Positions 1 through 13,190 of a stretch of 64,000 bases of DNA are shown one piece after another (positions within the stretch are counted from its first letter, which is position 1; each line of letters opens with the position of its first letter). Source of the DNA: Congeria kusceri (lineage: Eukaryota > Mollusca > Bivalvia > Myida > Dreissenidae); the NCBI GenBank assembly GCA_027627225.1, contig CM051033.1, positions 45,654,016-45,718,015 on the forward strand. The letters run 5' to 3'. Made by a program: the position numbers and the translations under genes. The notes beneath the pieces are model-generated. The model did no database searches, was not told the DNA's origin, and was given only the letters and a program-made list of their open reading frames with translations.

Positions 1-712
1 CGGATTTAACTGAAACGTTCACAGCTGGAGAACATTAAAGTGCAGGTGATCGTAAAAGACGGAATTTAGGCTGCGTCCAATTTTGGCAGAATTATTGCTA
101 TTTTTCATTTTTACTACTATAGTACTTCTTGAAATGTTTTGGACTCAACACTTTTTGAAGTGCTAGGCTGATTTTGCTTCAATGTTTAAAGCTGAGGAAC
201 CATTACGTGTAGATGATCTAAAAGGAATGAATTTTGGAAGATGTATGGCCTTTGGCCATTTTTGTACTATAGAATATAGTCATAAAGACTCAACTTCTCT
301 TTAACAGTTTGATAAATTTTGTTCAAACTTTTACAACAAAAGGGCCTTAATGTGTGGGTTATCATACATGAAGGCATTTCGGCAGCGACTAATGTTGGCA
401 GAATTATGGCCCTTTTCCACTTTTCCACCATAGAATATATACTTATCGATATTTTGTGGACTCAGTCTCTCTTGAAATGCTTGGCGGATGGCGTTCAAAC
501 TGTCAAAGCTGAAGGACATTTATGTCTAGGCGATCGCAAAGGAAGAAATTTCAGCTGCGTCAATTTCTGTAGAAGTATTACCCTTTGTCATTTTTCTACT
601 ATAAAATAATAATAATAAATAAAATTGAGGCAATAATTAGTGTTGGCGAAAAGTCCTTTGTCTGTTTCCAAACATATGTGGTGGGGGCATCCGTGTCTGT
701 GACACATCTAGT
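1..712 (+). repeat. Minisatellite element of unit 1, cut by the window edge
   Basis: Positions 1-607 hold about four diverged copies of a 150-170 bp minisatellite. Recurring phrases are GGCGGATTT, CACAGCT, GGTGATCGTAAAAG, TTTTGGCAGAATTATGGCC and TACTATAGAATATA. The right flank (about 640-712) contains GTGGGGGCAT and TGTGACACATCTAG, which end the inserted element in every unit. The left end lies outside the window. Confidence 0.85.
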
Positions 713-2274
713 TGATACCGTACTGTTGAGTGAACCATATTTTCAGAAATATGTCGATTAGCGTGCTGAGTGTTCGCTTACAGCTTGTAGAAATAAAAAT
801 TAAAATTTGAAATGCATAATTTAGGGTCTACAGTGCGTTTTATGACCTACATCTGTTCTTGTTCTATATGTTATTAAGCAAGTTTGGGTCTCACTTGCTG
901 TTTTATATTGGCAATTGCATAGTTCAAGGCGGTTTACAAATATGAGTGATATATTTGTAACTAAAAGAGCGCATATTTGGCAGTTTTTTTTTATATGCGT
1001 AATGACGTTATCTATTTGATTAAATATATGATATTTTCTGAAGCATAAAGGTATTCTTTATTAAATTAGAAAGGTATTAAATCTGGCTGCATTTCAAGCA
1101 TTAAGTTACATGCGTTTATTTCTTTTGGAAGTATGTTGAGATGCTTGTGCATGCATGTGGGGCAAATACAAATGTTATTTTATTTATTTTCACAAATAAT
1201 TGTAATTCCATATGCTAATATTTGTGGTAAACGGCTAACGGACAGAATAATATTCCGCATTATGTATGCTGATTATTCGATTGTCTTTTTCTCTCTGATT
1301 TCTCTCTATCATGTTTTAATTGTAAGCTTTTTATTCATATTATGGATTCGATTTCTATCTTTATCAGCTTATGCGTACTTATGGCGAATGTCGTGTGTGT
1401 GCATATCTTGGCAATTTCACAGGTTTGCAAAATGTATTTCATGTCTTAAATGCAGTTATTGCATCGGCCATATATTATAACTCAATAGGATAGCGGGGAT
1501 CAAATCCATATTGTCTGAATACATAGTATCTTACCAAGCATATATTAAATGCGTTTTGATCTATCAGAAAAATATCCTTACACCTTTAATTTAAGTAGTT
1601 TCTATGAATAATGTTATGTATGTTTGTTTCAATAACAAAGGACAATGTACTTTGATTTAAAGTACTATCTCTATGTATTTAATACTTACCCATATCATAT
1701 TGAAGTATATCAAAACAAATGTAAATAATTTGCTTACTTATTCGGCACCCACATATTTTAAATAGCGTTTTGCTCTTACATATGGTCTGAAAGAATAGCG
1801 CACGTTTATTTTTGGAAAAAATGTGTATATGCATTCGGTTTGTTTTAAGTGAATGATAAGTGTCATTGTTGGAACCACCCAAGAAAAAAACTAACAAAGC
1901 ACGGTGTGAATTTAAATTAGTGCATAACTTAAGGAAAAGAAGGATCATGTTTGATGTATATGTAATAGGTTCCCGAAATGCGTATACGTCCTACATTTGT
2001 TCTCTACAAATACATTCCATTTTGGCGAGTTGCCGGGCCTCACAGCGTTTGACTACAAATAAATAGCTAATACTACATTTGATCTCTCGTTTAATGATCC
2101 ATATTACTGATAACAATATATTGTCTTTCTAACAAATTTCTTAAATACTTTGTTCGGTTTCAGTCATTTCGTGCATTGAGTTGCTATCATTAGCTTATTT
2201 TTAACTTACAACGAGTTTCGTCTACACAGTTATGAGGCTCGTACATAATAATAAAATTAATTAGTATACCTTAC
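713..2274 (+). repeat. Satellite monomer alpha, unit 1
   Basis: This stretch begins at TTGATACCGTACTG and runs until the same phrase reappears in altered form at about 2,275. Internal landmarks such as CAAGGCGG at 930, TTTCAAGCATTAAGTTAC near 1,090 and AATTGTAATTCC near 1,200 have weak counterparts about 1,570 bp later in monomer beta. It therefore looks like one of two ancient tandem monomers. Confidence 0.75.
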
Positions 2275-3930
2275 ATTTTGATACTATACTATTGTGTTGG
2301 CCACACTTCAAGCATTATTTCGAAGTGTAGTACTGATTATGTTCGCTTGCTGTCTGTCGTAATCAAAATTGCTTGTTATAATATTGTGGTGTCTACGGTG
2401 TGTTTTATGCCCTATATACTAGTATTTGCATTATCAAAGATTTTAAGAACCAGTTTAAGCCATAATTGCCTATTCAATTGCCTATTTGATATGTATAATT
2501 GTATGACTCAAGGCGATTTTCTTGGCTATAATGTAATTATAAGAGGGCCCCTCTAAAGAGTCAGTGTAGTTTTCATACGCAAGGCCGTTTACATTTTGTT
2601 ATCTTCAATAGCGTAAACTCTATGCATTTATTATATTAAAATCGTATTCAGTCGTATTGTATTTCAAGTATTACGTAACTAGCTTGTGCCTCTTTTCGAT
2701 AGCATAGCGATATGGTATGATACGCACCTGGCAGCAAATTCGATGTTAATTTGTGATATTAACAAATTAATTTAATTCCTATTTGAGGGTAATTGCGAGT
2801 AACCGTAAGCTGACGGCATCAACTATTTCTACTTTAATGTTGTCAATATTTTTATTCTATGGTATCTTATTATTTTACTGCGCCAGACTAAAACCTTCTT
2901 CCATATGCTGTACAACAGACTCTCAAACAACATTAACGGAACATGAGATTGGATCAGTTGTACTAAAACAGCTGCTGGAAATCTGAATAATCGTTAGGTT
3001 TGATATACCATTATTACATGTGAATCGAAATCTGTAATGGCTAAAAATGTGACACTTTCCCTGGGTGTATACATTAAAGCTGTATCAGTGTTGTTATAGC
3101 TGCAATAATTATATATTTTCATTAATGGCTGTAATGGTTATTAGTAATAATCGAATAAGCATGAAAACGTGTGTGTTACTGTGTAGTGTTGATACTATCA
3201 ATACTATTGTGACAAAAGTAGTTATTATTGATTGTTTAAATAAGTTACCTTTATCACCATTACATATTTTAGTCCAACTACAGGTTAACAAAGATTTAAT
3301 CATTATGCAAGTGTGTCTTATCAACGCATTTGAGAGGAGTGCAATATAAATGCCATACATAAAGTCAGTCATATTTGCGTGATTATCCATTTATCTGAGA
3401 TGATTCGATTCTCCAAACTGTGACAACAGGATGTGCCAATGCAGTAGATTTCAACACCCGAGAATCGGGGAGAGTCAAATAAAGAAAGAGTGTTAGTAAT
3501 AATCGAATTACCAATCATACATGTGTTGTTAAATATATTTATGATGCTAGCAATATTATTGAAACAAAACTTTCCATTATTTATCGTTCTATATTTGTTC
3601 ACCCCAAACTCATTGATCTGGCTTTTTTTCCAGCATTCGGGTGCTCTCTTTGTGTTATTTACAGTATTATGGCGAGTTGCAGAACTAAGCATGTTTTGAC
3701 AACTGATACAGTTTTATTGATTGCAATTAGCCATAAATTATCTGGGGTAAGGATACCATGATCGTGTCTTTATAGCTCACCGTATTAAGTGCGTTTTGTT
3801 TAGAATTTCTGTCACTGCTATATATAGCTTCTACCTCACTTTTTGATACTGCATTATTGGTAGTGTCACATTTCCAGCATTAAGTCGAAATGTAGTGACC
3901 ACTGTGGTCGTTTATTGCTTCTACCTTTCT
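2275..3930 (+). repeat. Satellite monomer beta plus head of the next monomer, unit 1
   Basis: This is the second diverged monomer of about 1.57 kb. It begins TTTTGATACTATACTATTG. At about 3,840 the start phrase recurs again (TTTTGATACTGCATTATTGG), so roughly 90 bp of a third monomer precede the inserted minisatellite element. No credible coding sequence is present. Confidence 0.75.
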
Positions 3931-4921
3931 GTTTATGTCCCCACACACTGGGAGGCATAAGACATTGTTCTTAGCGGTCCGTCGGGTCGTACGAACGTAC
4001 GTACGCACGTCCTGAAATTGTATGGATTCAACTCCTCTTTAACTGCTGGGCGGATTTCGCTCAAACATTCACAGCTTTAGAACCTTGGTGTGTGGGTGAT
4101 CGTGAGAGATGGAATTTTTGCTGAGACTACATTTGGTAGAATTATGGCCCTTTGTCATTATTTCCACTATAAAATATACAAAATATGAACTCCTCTTACA
4201 GTGCTGGGCGGATTTAACTGAAACGTTCACAGCTGGAGAACATTAAAGTGCAGGTGATCGTAAAAGACGGAATTTAGGCTGCGTCCAATTTTGGCAGATT
4301 TATTGCTATTTTTCATTTTTACTACTATAGTACTTCTTGAAATGTTTTGGACTCAACACTTTTTGAAGTGCTAGGCTGATTTTGCTTCAATGTTTAAAGC
4401 TGAGGAACCATTACGTGTAAATGATCTAAAAGGAATGAATTTTGGAAGATGTATGGCCTTTGGCCATTGTTGTACTATAGAATATAGTCATAAAGACTCA
4501 ACTTCTGTTTAACAGTTTGATAAACTTTGTTCAAACTTTTACAACAAAAGGGCCTTAATGTGTGGGTTATCATACATGAAGGCATTTCGGCAGCGACTAA
4601 TGTTGGCAGAATTATGGCCCTTTTCCACTTTTCCACCATAGAATATATACTTATCGATATTTTGTGGACTCAGTCTCTCTTGAAATGCTTGGCGGATGGC
4701 GTTCAAACTGTCAAAGCTGAAGGACATTAATGTCTAGACGATCGCAAAAGAAGAAATTTCAGCTGCGACCAATTTCTGTAGAAGTATTACCCTTTGTCAT
4801 TTTTCTACTATAAAATAATAATAAAAAAAATAATTGAGGCAATAATTAGTGTTGGCGAAAAGTCCTTGGTCTGTTTCCAAACATATGTGGTGGGGGCATC
4901 CGTGTCTGTGACACATCTAGT
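3931..4921 (+). repeat. Minisatellite-bearing inserted element, unit 2
   Basis: The left edge reads ATGTCCCCACACACTGGGAG, followed at 3,972-4,010 by a GTCC/GTAC-rich palindromic tract. Five copies of the 150-170 bp minisatellite follow, starting near 4,028, 4,189, 4,343, 4,494 and 4,668. The right edge contains GTGGGGGCATCC near 4,890. The two edges are imperfect inverted copies (ATGYCCCCAC against GTGGGGGCAT), which suggests a transposon with degenerate terminal inverted repeats. A copy of the host monomer without this block exists near 23,720. Confidence 0.75.
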
Positions 4922-7900
4922 TGATACCGTACTGTTGAGTGAACCATATTTTCAGAAATATGTCGATTAGCTTCCTGAGTGTTCGCTTACAGCTTGTAGA
5001 AATAAAAATTAAAATTTGAAATGCATAATTTAGGGTCTACAGTGCGTTTTATGACCTACATCTGTTCTTGTTCTATATGTTATTAAGCAAGTTTGGGTCT
5101 CACTTGCTGTTTTATATTGGCAATTGCATAGTTCAAGGCGGTTCACATATATGAGTGATATATTTGTAACTAAAAGAGCGCATATTTGGCATTTATTTTA
5201 CATGCGTAATGACGTTTTCTATTTGATTAAATATATGATATTTTCTGAAGCATAAAGGTATTCTTTATTAAATTTTAAAGGTATTAAATCTGGCTGCATT
5301 TCAAGCATTAAGTTACATGCGTTTATTTCTTTTGGAAGTATGTTGAGATGCTTTTGCATGCATGTGGGGCAAATACAAATGTTATTTTATTTATTTTCAC
5401 AAATAATTGTAATTCCATATGCTAATATTTGTGGTAAACGGCTAACGGACAGAATAATATTCCGCATTATGAATGCTGATTATTCGATTGTCTTTTTCTC
5501 TCTGATTTCTCTCCATCATGTTTTTAATTGTAAGCGTTTTATTCATATTATGGATTCGATTTCTATCTTTATCAGCTTATGCGTACTTATGGCGAATGTC
5601 GTGTGTATGAATATCTTGGCAATTTCACAGGTTTGTAAATGTATTTCATGTCTTAAATGCAGTTATTGCATTGGCCATATATTATAACTCAATAGGATAG
5701 CGGGGATCAAATCCATATTGTCTGAATACATAGTATCTTACCAAGCATATATTAAATGCGTTTTGATCAATCAGAAAAATATCCTTACACCTTTAATTTA
5801 AGTAGTTTCTATGAATAATGTTATGTATGTTTGTTTCAATAACAAAGGACAATGTACTTTGATTTAAAGTACTATCTCTATGTATTTAATACTTACCCAT
5901 ATCATATTGAAGTATATCAAAACAAATGTAAATAATTTGCTTACTTATTCGGCACCCACATATTTTAAATAGTGTTTTGCTCTTACATACTTTCTGAAAG
6001 AATAGCGCACGTTTATTTTCGGAAAAAATTTGTATATGCATTCGGTTTGTTTTAAGTGAATGATAAGTGTCATTGTTGGAACCACCCAATAAAAAAACTA
6101 ACAAAGCACGGTGTGAATTTAAATTAGTGCATAACTTAAGGAAAAGAAGGATCATGTTTGTTGTATATGTAATACGTTCCCGAAATACGTATACGTCCTA
6201 CATTTGTTCTCTACAAATACATTCCATTTTGGCGAGTTGCCGGGCCTCACAGCGTTTGACTACAAATAAATAGCTAATACTACATTTGATCTCTCGTTTA
6301 ATGATCCATATTACTGATAACAATATATTGTCTTTCTAACAAATTTCTTAAATACTTTGTTCGGTTTCAGTCATTTCGTGCATTGAGTTGCTATCATTAG
6401 CTTATTTTTAACTTACAACGAGTTTCGTCTACACAGTTATGAGGCTCGTACATAATAATAAAATTAATTAGTATACCTTACATTTTGATACTATACTATT
6501 GTGTTGGCCACACTTCAAGCATTATTTCGAAGTGTAGTACTGATTATGTTCGCTTGCTGTCTGTCGTAATCAAAATTGCTTGTTATAATATTGTGGTGTC
6601 TACGGTGTGTTTTATGCCCTATATATTAGTATTTGCATTATCAAAGATTTTAAGAACCAGTTTAAGCCATAATTGCCTATACAATTGCCTATTTGATATG
6701 TATAATTGTATGACTCAATGCGATTTTCTTGGCTATAATGTAATTATAAGAGGGCCCCTCTAAAGAGTCAGTGTAGTTTTCATACGTAAGGCCGTTTACG
6801 TTTTGTTATCTTCAATAGCGTAAACTCTATGCATTTATTATATTAAAATCGTATTCAGTCGTATTGTATTTCAAGTATTACGTAACTAGCATGTGCCTCT
6901 TTTCGATAGCATAGCGATATGGTATGATGCGCACCTGGCAGCAAATTCGATGTTAATTTGTGATATTAACAAATTAATTTAATTCCTTTTTGAGGGTAAT
7001 TGCGAGTAACCGTAAGCTGACGGCATCAACTTTTTCTACTTTAATGTTGTCAATATTTTTATTCTATGGTATCTTATTATTTTACTGCGCCAGACTAAAA
7101 CCTTCTTCCATATGCTGTACAACAGACTCTCAAACAACATTAATGGAACATGAGCTTGGATCAGTTGTACTAAAACAGCTGCTGGAAACTGAATAAACGT
7201 TAGTTTTGATATACCATTATTACATGTGTATCGAAATCTGTATGGGCTAAAAATGTGACACTTTCCCATTAAAGCTGTATCAGTGTTGTTATAGCTGCAA
7301 TAATTATATATTTTCATTAATGGCTGAAATTGTTATTAGTAATAATCGAATAAGCATGAAAACGTGTGTGTTACGATGTAATGTTGATACTATCAATACT
7401 ATTGTGACAAAATTAGTTATTATTGATTGTTTAAATTAGTTATCCGTATCACCATTACATATTTTAGTCCATCTACAGGTTTACAAAGATTTAATCATTA
7501 TGCAAGTGTGTTTTATAAACGAGTTTGAGAGGAGTGCAATATAAATGCCATAAATAAAGTCATTCAAATTGGCGTGATTATCCATTTATCTCAGATGATT
7601 CGATTCTCCAAACTGTGACAACAGGATGGTGCCAATGCAGTAGATTTCAACACCCGAGAATCGGGGAGAGTCAAATAAAGAAAGAGTGTTAGTAATAATC
7701 GAATTATCAATCATACATGTGTTGTTAAATATATTTATGATGCTAGCAATATTATTGAAACAAAACTTCCATTATTTATTGTTCTATATTTGTTCTCCCC
7801 AAACTCATTGATCTGGCTTTTTTTTCCAGCATTCGGGTGCTATCATTGTCTTATTTACAGTATTATGGCGAGTTGCAGAACTAAGCATGTTTTGAAAACT

Positions 7901-8127
7901 GATACAGTTTTATTGATTGCAATTAGCCATACATTATCCGGGGTAAGGATACCATGATCGTGTCTTTATAGCTCACCGTATTAAGTGCGTTTTTTGTTTC
8001 GATTTCTGTCACTGCTATATATAGCTTCTACCTCACATTTTGATACTGCATTATTGGTAGTGTCACATTTCCAGCATTATGTCGAAATGTAGTGACTACT
8101 GTGTTCGTTTCTTGCTTCTACCTTTCT
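4922..8127 (+). repeat. Monomers alpha and beta, unit 2
   Basis: Alpha runs from 4,922 to about 6,481 and beta from about 6,482 to 8,040, followed by the head of the next monomer. The sequence is nearly identical to 713-3,930, with scattered substitutions and small indels such as the loss of about 10 bp near 7,267. The close match to unit 1 indicates recent duplication or ongoing homogenisation. Confidence 0.8.
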
Positions 8128-9118
8128 GTTTATGTCCCCACACACTGGGAGGCATAAGACATTGTTCTTAGCGGTCCGTCGGGTCGTACAAACGTTCGTT
8201 CGTACGTCCTGAAATTGTATGGATTCAACTCCTGTTTTACTGCTGGGCGGATATCGCTCAAACTTTCACAGATTTAGAACCTTGGTGTGTGGGTGATCGT
8301 GAGAGATCTAATTTTTGCTCAGACTACATTTGGTAGAATTATGGCCCTTTGTCATTATTTTCACTATAAAATATACAAAATATGAACTCCTCTTACAGTG
8401 CTGGGCGGATTTAACTGAAACGTTCACTGCTGGAGAACATTAAAGTGTAGGTGATCGTAAAAGACGGAACTTAGGCTGCGTCCAATTTTGGCAGATTTAT
8501 TGCTATTTTTCATTTTTACTACTATAGTACTTCTTGAAATGTTTTGGACTCAACATTTTTTGAAGTGCTAGGCTGATTTTGATTCAATGTTTAAAGCTGA
8601 GGAACCATTACGTGTAGATGATCTAAAAGGAATGAATTTTGAAAGATGTATGGCCTTTGGCCATTTTTGTACTATAGAATATAGTCATAAAGACTCAACT
8701 TCTCTTTAACAGTTTGATAAACTTTGTTCAAACTTTTACAACAAAAGGGCCTTAATGTGTGGGTTATCATACATGAAGGCATTTCGGCAGCGACTAATGT
8801 TGGCAGAATTATGGCCCTTTTCCACTTTTCCACCATAGAATATATACTTATCGATATTTTGTGTAGTCAGTCTCTCTTGAAATGCTTGGCGGATGGCGTT
8901 CAAACTGTCAAAGCTGAAGGACATTAACGTCTAGGCAATCGCAAAGGAAGAAATTTCAGCTGCGACCAATTTCTGTAGAAGTATTACCCTTTGTCATTTT
9001 TCTACTATTAAATAATATAAAAAAAAATTATTGAGGCAATATTTAGTGTTGGCGAAAAGTCCTTGGTCTGTTTCCAAACATATGTGGTGGGGGCATCCGT
9101 GTCTGTGACACATCTAGT
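8128..9118 (+). repeat. Minisatellite-bearing inserted element, unit 3
   Basis: It has the same structure as in unit 2. The GTCC/GTAC tract lies at about 8,170-8,212, five minisatellite copies follow, and the right edge with GTGGGGGCAT lies near 9,087. Individual minisatellite copies match the copy at the same rank in unit 2, so the block was amplified as part of the larger unit. Confidence 0.8.
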
Positions 9119-10263
9119 TGATACCGTACTGTTGAGTGTACCATATTTTCAGAAATATGTCGATTAGCGTGCTGAGTGTTCGCTTACAGCTTGTAGAAAT
9201 AAAAATTAAAATTTGAAATGCATAATTTAGGGTCTACAGTGCGTTTTATGACCTACATCTGTTCTTGTTCTATATGTTATTAAGCAAGTTTGGGTCTCAC
9301 TTGCCTGTTTTATATTGGCAATTGCATAGTTCAAGGCGGTTTACAAATATGAGTGATATATTTGTAACTAAAAGAGCGCATATTTGGCAGTTTTTTTTAC
9401 ATGCGTAATGACGTTTTCTATTTGATTAAATATATGATATTTTCTGAAGCATAAAGGTATTCTTTATTAAATTAGAAAGGTATTAAATCTGGCTGCATTT
9501 CAAGTATTAAGTTACATGCGTTTATTTCTTTTGGAAGTATGTTGAGATGCTTGTGCATGCATGTAGGGCAAATACAAATGTTATTTTATTTATTTTCACA
9601 AATAATTGTAATTCCATATGCTAATATTTGTGGTAAACGGCTAACGGACAGAATAATATTCCGCATTATGTATGCTGATTATTCGATTGTCTTTTTCTCT
9701 CTGATTTCTCTCCATCATGTTTTTAATTGTAAGCTTTTTATTCATATTATGGATTCGATTTCTATCTTTATCAGCTTATGCGTACTTATGGTGAATGTCG
9801 TGTGTATGAATATCTTGGCAATTTCACAGGTTTGTAAATGTATTTCATGTCTTAAATGCAGTTATTGCATTGGCCATACATTATAACTCAATAGGATAGC
9901 GGGGATCAAAATCCCTATTGTCTGAATACATAGTATTTTACCAAGCATATATTAAATGCGTTTTGATCTATCAGAAAAATATCCTTACACCTTTAATTTA
10001 AGTAGTTTCTATGAATAATGTTATGTATGTTTGTTTCAATAACAAAGGACAATGTACTTTGATTTAAAGTACTATCTCTATGTATTTAATACTTACCCAT
10101 ATCATATTGAAGTATATCAAAACAAATGTAAATAATTTGCTTACTTATTCGGCACCCACATATTTTAAATAGCGTTTTGCTCTTACATATGGTATGAAAG
10201 AATAGCGCACGTTTATTTTTGGAAAAAATGTGTATATGCATTCGGTTTGTTTTAAGTGAATGA
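9119..10263 (+). repeat. Monomer alpha, unit 3, truncated by an inverted duplication
   Basis: It matches 713-1,860 of unit 1 closely and stops abruptly after GTGAATGATAA. The next stretch is reverse complement of sequence located just upstream. The part of alpha equivalent to 1,861-2,218 is missing here. Confidence 0.8.
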
Positions 10264-11508
10264 TAAACTTAAAAAGCATCTCAACATACTTCCAAACTTA
10301 ATGCTTGAAATGCAGCCAGATTTAATACCTTTATAATTTAATAATGAATACCTTTATGCTTCAGAAAATATCATATATTTAATCAATAGAAAACGTCATT
10401 ACGCGTGTAAAAGAAACTGCCAAATATGCGCTCTTTTAGTTACAAATATACCACTCATATTTGTAAACCGCCTTGAGCTATGCAATTGCCAATATAAAAC
10501 AGGCAAGTGAGACCCAAACTTGCTTAATAACATATAGAACAAGAACAGATGTAGATCATAAAACGCACTGTAGACCCTAAATTATGCATTTCAAATTTTA
10601 ATTTTTATTTCTACAAGCTGTAAGCGAATACTCAGCACGCTAATCGACATATTTCTGAAAATATGGTACACTCAACAGTACGGTATCAACTAGATGTGTC
10701 ACAGACACGGATGCCCCCACCACATATGTTTGGAAACAGACAAAGGACTTTTCGCCGACACTAATTATTGCCTCAATTTTTTTTTTTTTAAATTATTTTA
10801 TAGTAGAAATATGACAAAGGGTAATACTTCTACAGAAATTGGTCGCAGCTGAAATTTCTTCCTTTACGATCGCCTAGACATTAATGTCCTTCAGCTTTGA
10901 CAGTTTGAACGCCATCCGCCAAGCATTTCAAGAGAGACTGAGTCCACAAAATATCGATAAGTATATATTCTATGGTGGAAAAGTGGAAAAGGGCAATAAT
11001 TCTGCCAACATTTGTCGATGCCGAAATTCCTTCATGTATGATAACCCACACATTAAGGCCCTTTTGTTGTAAAAGTTTGAACAAAGTTTATCAAACTGTT
11101 ATAGAGAAGTTGAGTCTTTATGTCTATATTCTATAGTACAAAAATGGCCAAAGGCCATACGTGTTCCAAAATTCATTCCTTTTAGATCATCTACACATAA
11201 TGGTTCCTCAGCTTTAAACATTGAAGCAAAATCAGCCTAGCACTTAAAAAAGTGTTGAGTCCAACACATTTCAAGAAGTACTATAGTAGTAAAAATGAAA
11301 AATAGCAATAAATCTGCCAAAATTGGACGCAGCCTAAATTCCGTATTTTACGATCACCTACACATTAATGTTCTCCAGCTGTGAACGTTTCAGTTAAATC
11401 CGCCCAGCACTGTAAGAGGAGTTCATATTTTGTATATTTTATAGTTAAAATAATGACAAAGGGCCATAATTCTACCAAATGTAGTCTCAGCAAAAATTCC
11501 ATCTCCCA
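10264..11508 (-). repeat. Inverted duplication of 8,305-9,553
   Basis: Read on the minus strand, this segment follows the plus strand from the end of the minisatellite block back through the start of alpha. For example, AGCATCTCAACATACTTCC at about 10,276 mirrors GGAAGTATGTTGAGATGC at about 9,534. The two arms are about 1.25 kb long, nearly identical, and separated by a loop of about 0.7 kb. Normal array sequence resumes at 11,509. The layout suits a replication template switch rather than simple inversion, because the original copy is still present. Confidence 0.85.
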
Positions 11509-13190
11509 CGTCTACACAGTTATGAGGCTCGTACATAATAATAAAATTTATTAGTATACCTTACATTTTGATACTATACTATTGTGTTGGCCACACTTCA
11601 AGCATTATTTCGAAGTGTAATACTGATTGTGTTCGCTTGCTGTTTGTCGTAATCAAAATTGCTTCTTATAATACGTCATTGTTGTGTCTACGGTGTGTTC
11701 TATATACTAGTATTTGCATTATCAAAGATTTAAAGGACCAGTTTAAGCCACAATTGCCTATTTGATAGGTATAATTGCATCACTAAATGCGCTTGTCTTG
11801 CCGATAATGTAATTATAAGAGGCCTCCACTAAAGAGTCAGTGTAGTTTTGATGCGTAAGGCCGTTTACGTTTTGTTATCTTCAATAGCGTAAACTCTATG
11901 CATTTATTATCGTATTCAGTCGTATTGTATTTCAAGTATTACGTAACTAGCTTGTGCCTCATTTCGATAGCAGAGCGGTATGCTTTGACACGCATCTGGG
12001 TGCTAATTCGATGTTAATTTGTGATATTAACAAATTAATTTAATTCCTTTTTGAGGGTAATTGCGAGTAACCATAAGCTGACGGCATCAAATTTTTCTAC
12101 TTTTATTTTTATTCTGTGGTATCTTATTATTTTACTGCGCCAGACTAAAACCTTCTTCCATATGCTGTACAAAAGACTCTCAAACAACATTCATGTATCA
12201 TGAGATTGGATCAGTTGTACTAAAACAGATGCAGGAAATCTGATATTGTCGTTAGTTCTGATATACCATCATTACATATGAATCGAAATCTGTATGGGCT
12301 AAAAATGTGACACTTTCCCTGGGTGTATACATCAAATATTTATCAGTGTTGTTATAGCTTCAATAATTATATATTTTCATTAATGGCTGTAATGGGTATT
12401 AGTAATAATCGAATAAGCATGAACACGTGTGTGTTAATATGTAATGTTGATGCTATCAATACTATTCTGACAAAATTAGTTATTATTGATTGTTAAAATT
12501 ATTGACCTTTATCATCATTACATATTTTAGTCCATCTACAGGTTAACAAATATTTAAAAATTATGCAAGTGCTTTTTATCAACGCATTTGAGAGGAGTGC
12601 AATATAAAATGCCATAAATACAGTCAGTCAAATTTAAGTGATTATCCATTTATCTCTGATGATTCGATTCTCCAAACTGTGACAACAGGATGGTGCCAAT
12701 ACACTAGAGTTCAACACACGAGAATTGGGGAGAGTCAAATAAAGAAAGAGTGTTAGTAATAATCTTATTAACAATCATACATGTATTGTTAAATATATTT
12801 ATGATGCTTGCAATATTATTTAAACAAATCTTTCCATTATTTAGCGTTCTATATTTGTTCTCCCCAAACACATTGATTTGGCTTTATTTCGAGCATTCGG
12901 GTGCTATCATTTTCTTATTTACAGTATTATGGCGAGTTGCAAAAGTAGGCATGTTTTGACAACTCATACAGTTTTATTGATAGCAATTAACCATAAATTC
13001 TCCTGGGTAAGGATACCATGATCGTGTTTTTATAGCTCACCTTATTAAGTGCGTTTTTTTCTATTTCTGTCACTGCAATATATAGCTTCTACCTCTCTTT
13101 TTGATACTGCATTATTGGTAGTGTCAAATTTCCAGCATTATGTCGAAATGTATTGCCTACTGTGCTGGTTTCTTGCTTTTACCTTTCTTT
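11509..13190 (+). repeat. Tail of alpha and monomer beta, unit 3
   Basis: The array resumes at the equivalent of position 2,219 of unit 1 and continues through beta (about 11,567-13,100) to the head of the next monomer. It is more diverged from units 1 and 2 than those are from each other, with several deletions such as that near 12,105. Confidence 0.8.

Noticed and set aside
331..519. Pairs of overlapping sense and antisense frames in the minisatellite blocks
   Set aside because: Both strands are open because the 150-170 bp repeat happens to lack stops. The copies change frame between ranks.
1133..1480. Open frame of 115 codons repeated at 5,340 and 9,539
   Set aside because: It repeats because the satellite unit repeats. 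In the diverged unit 4 (about 14,500-14,850) and in the palindrome arms it is broken by stops and indels, and it has no recognisable domain.
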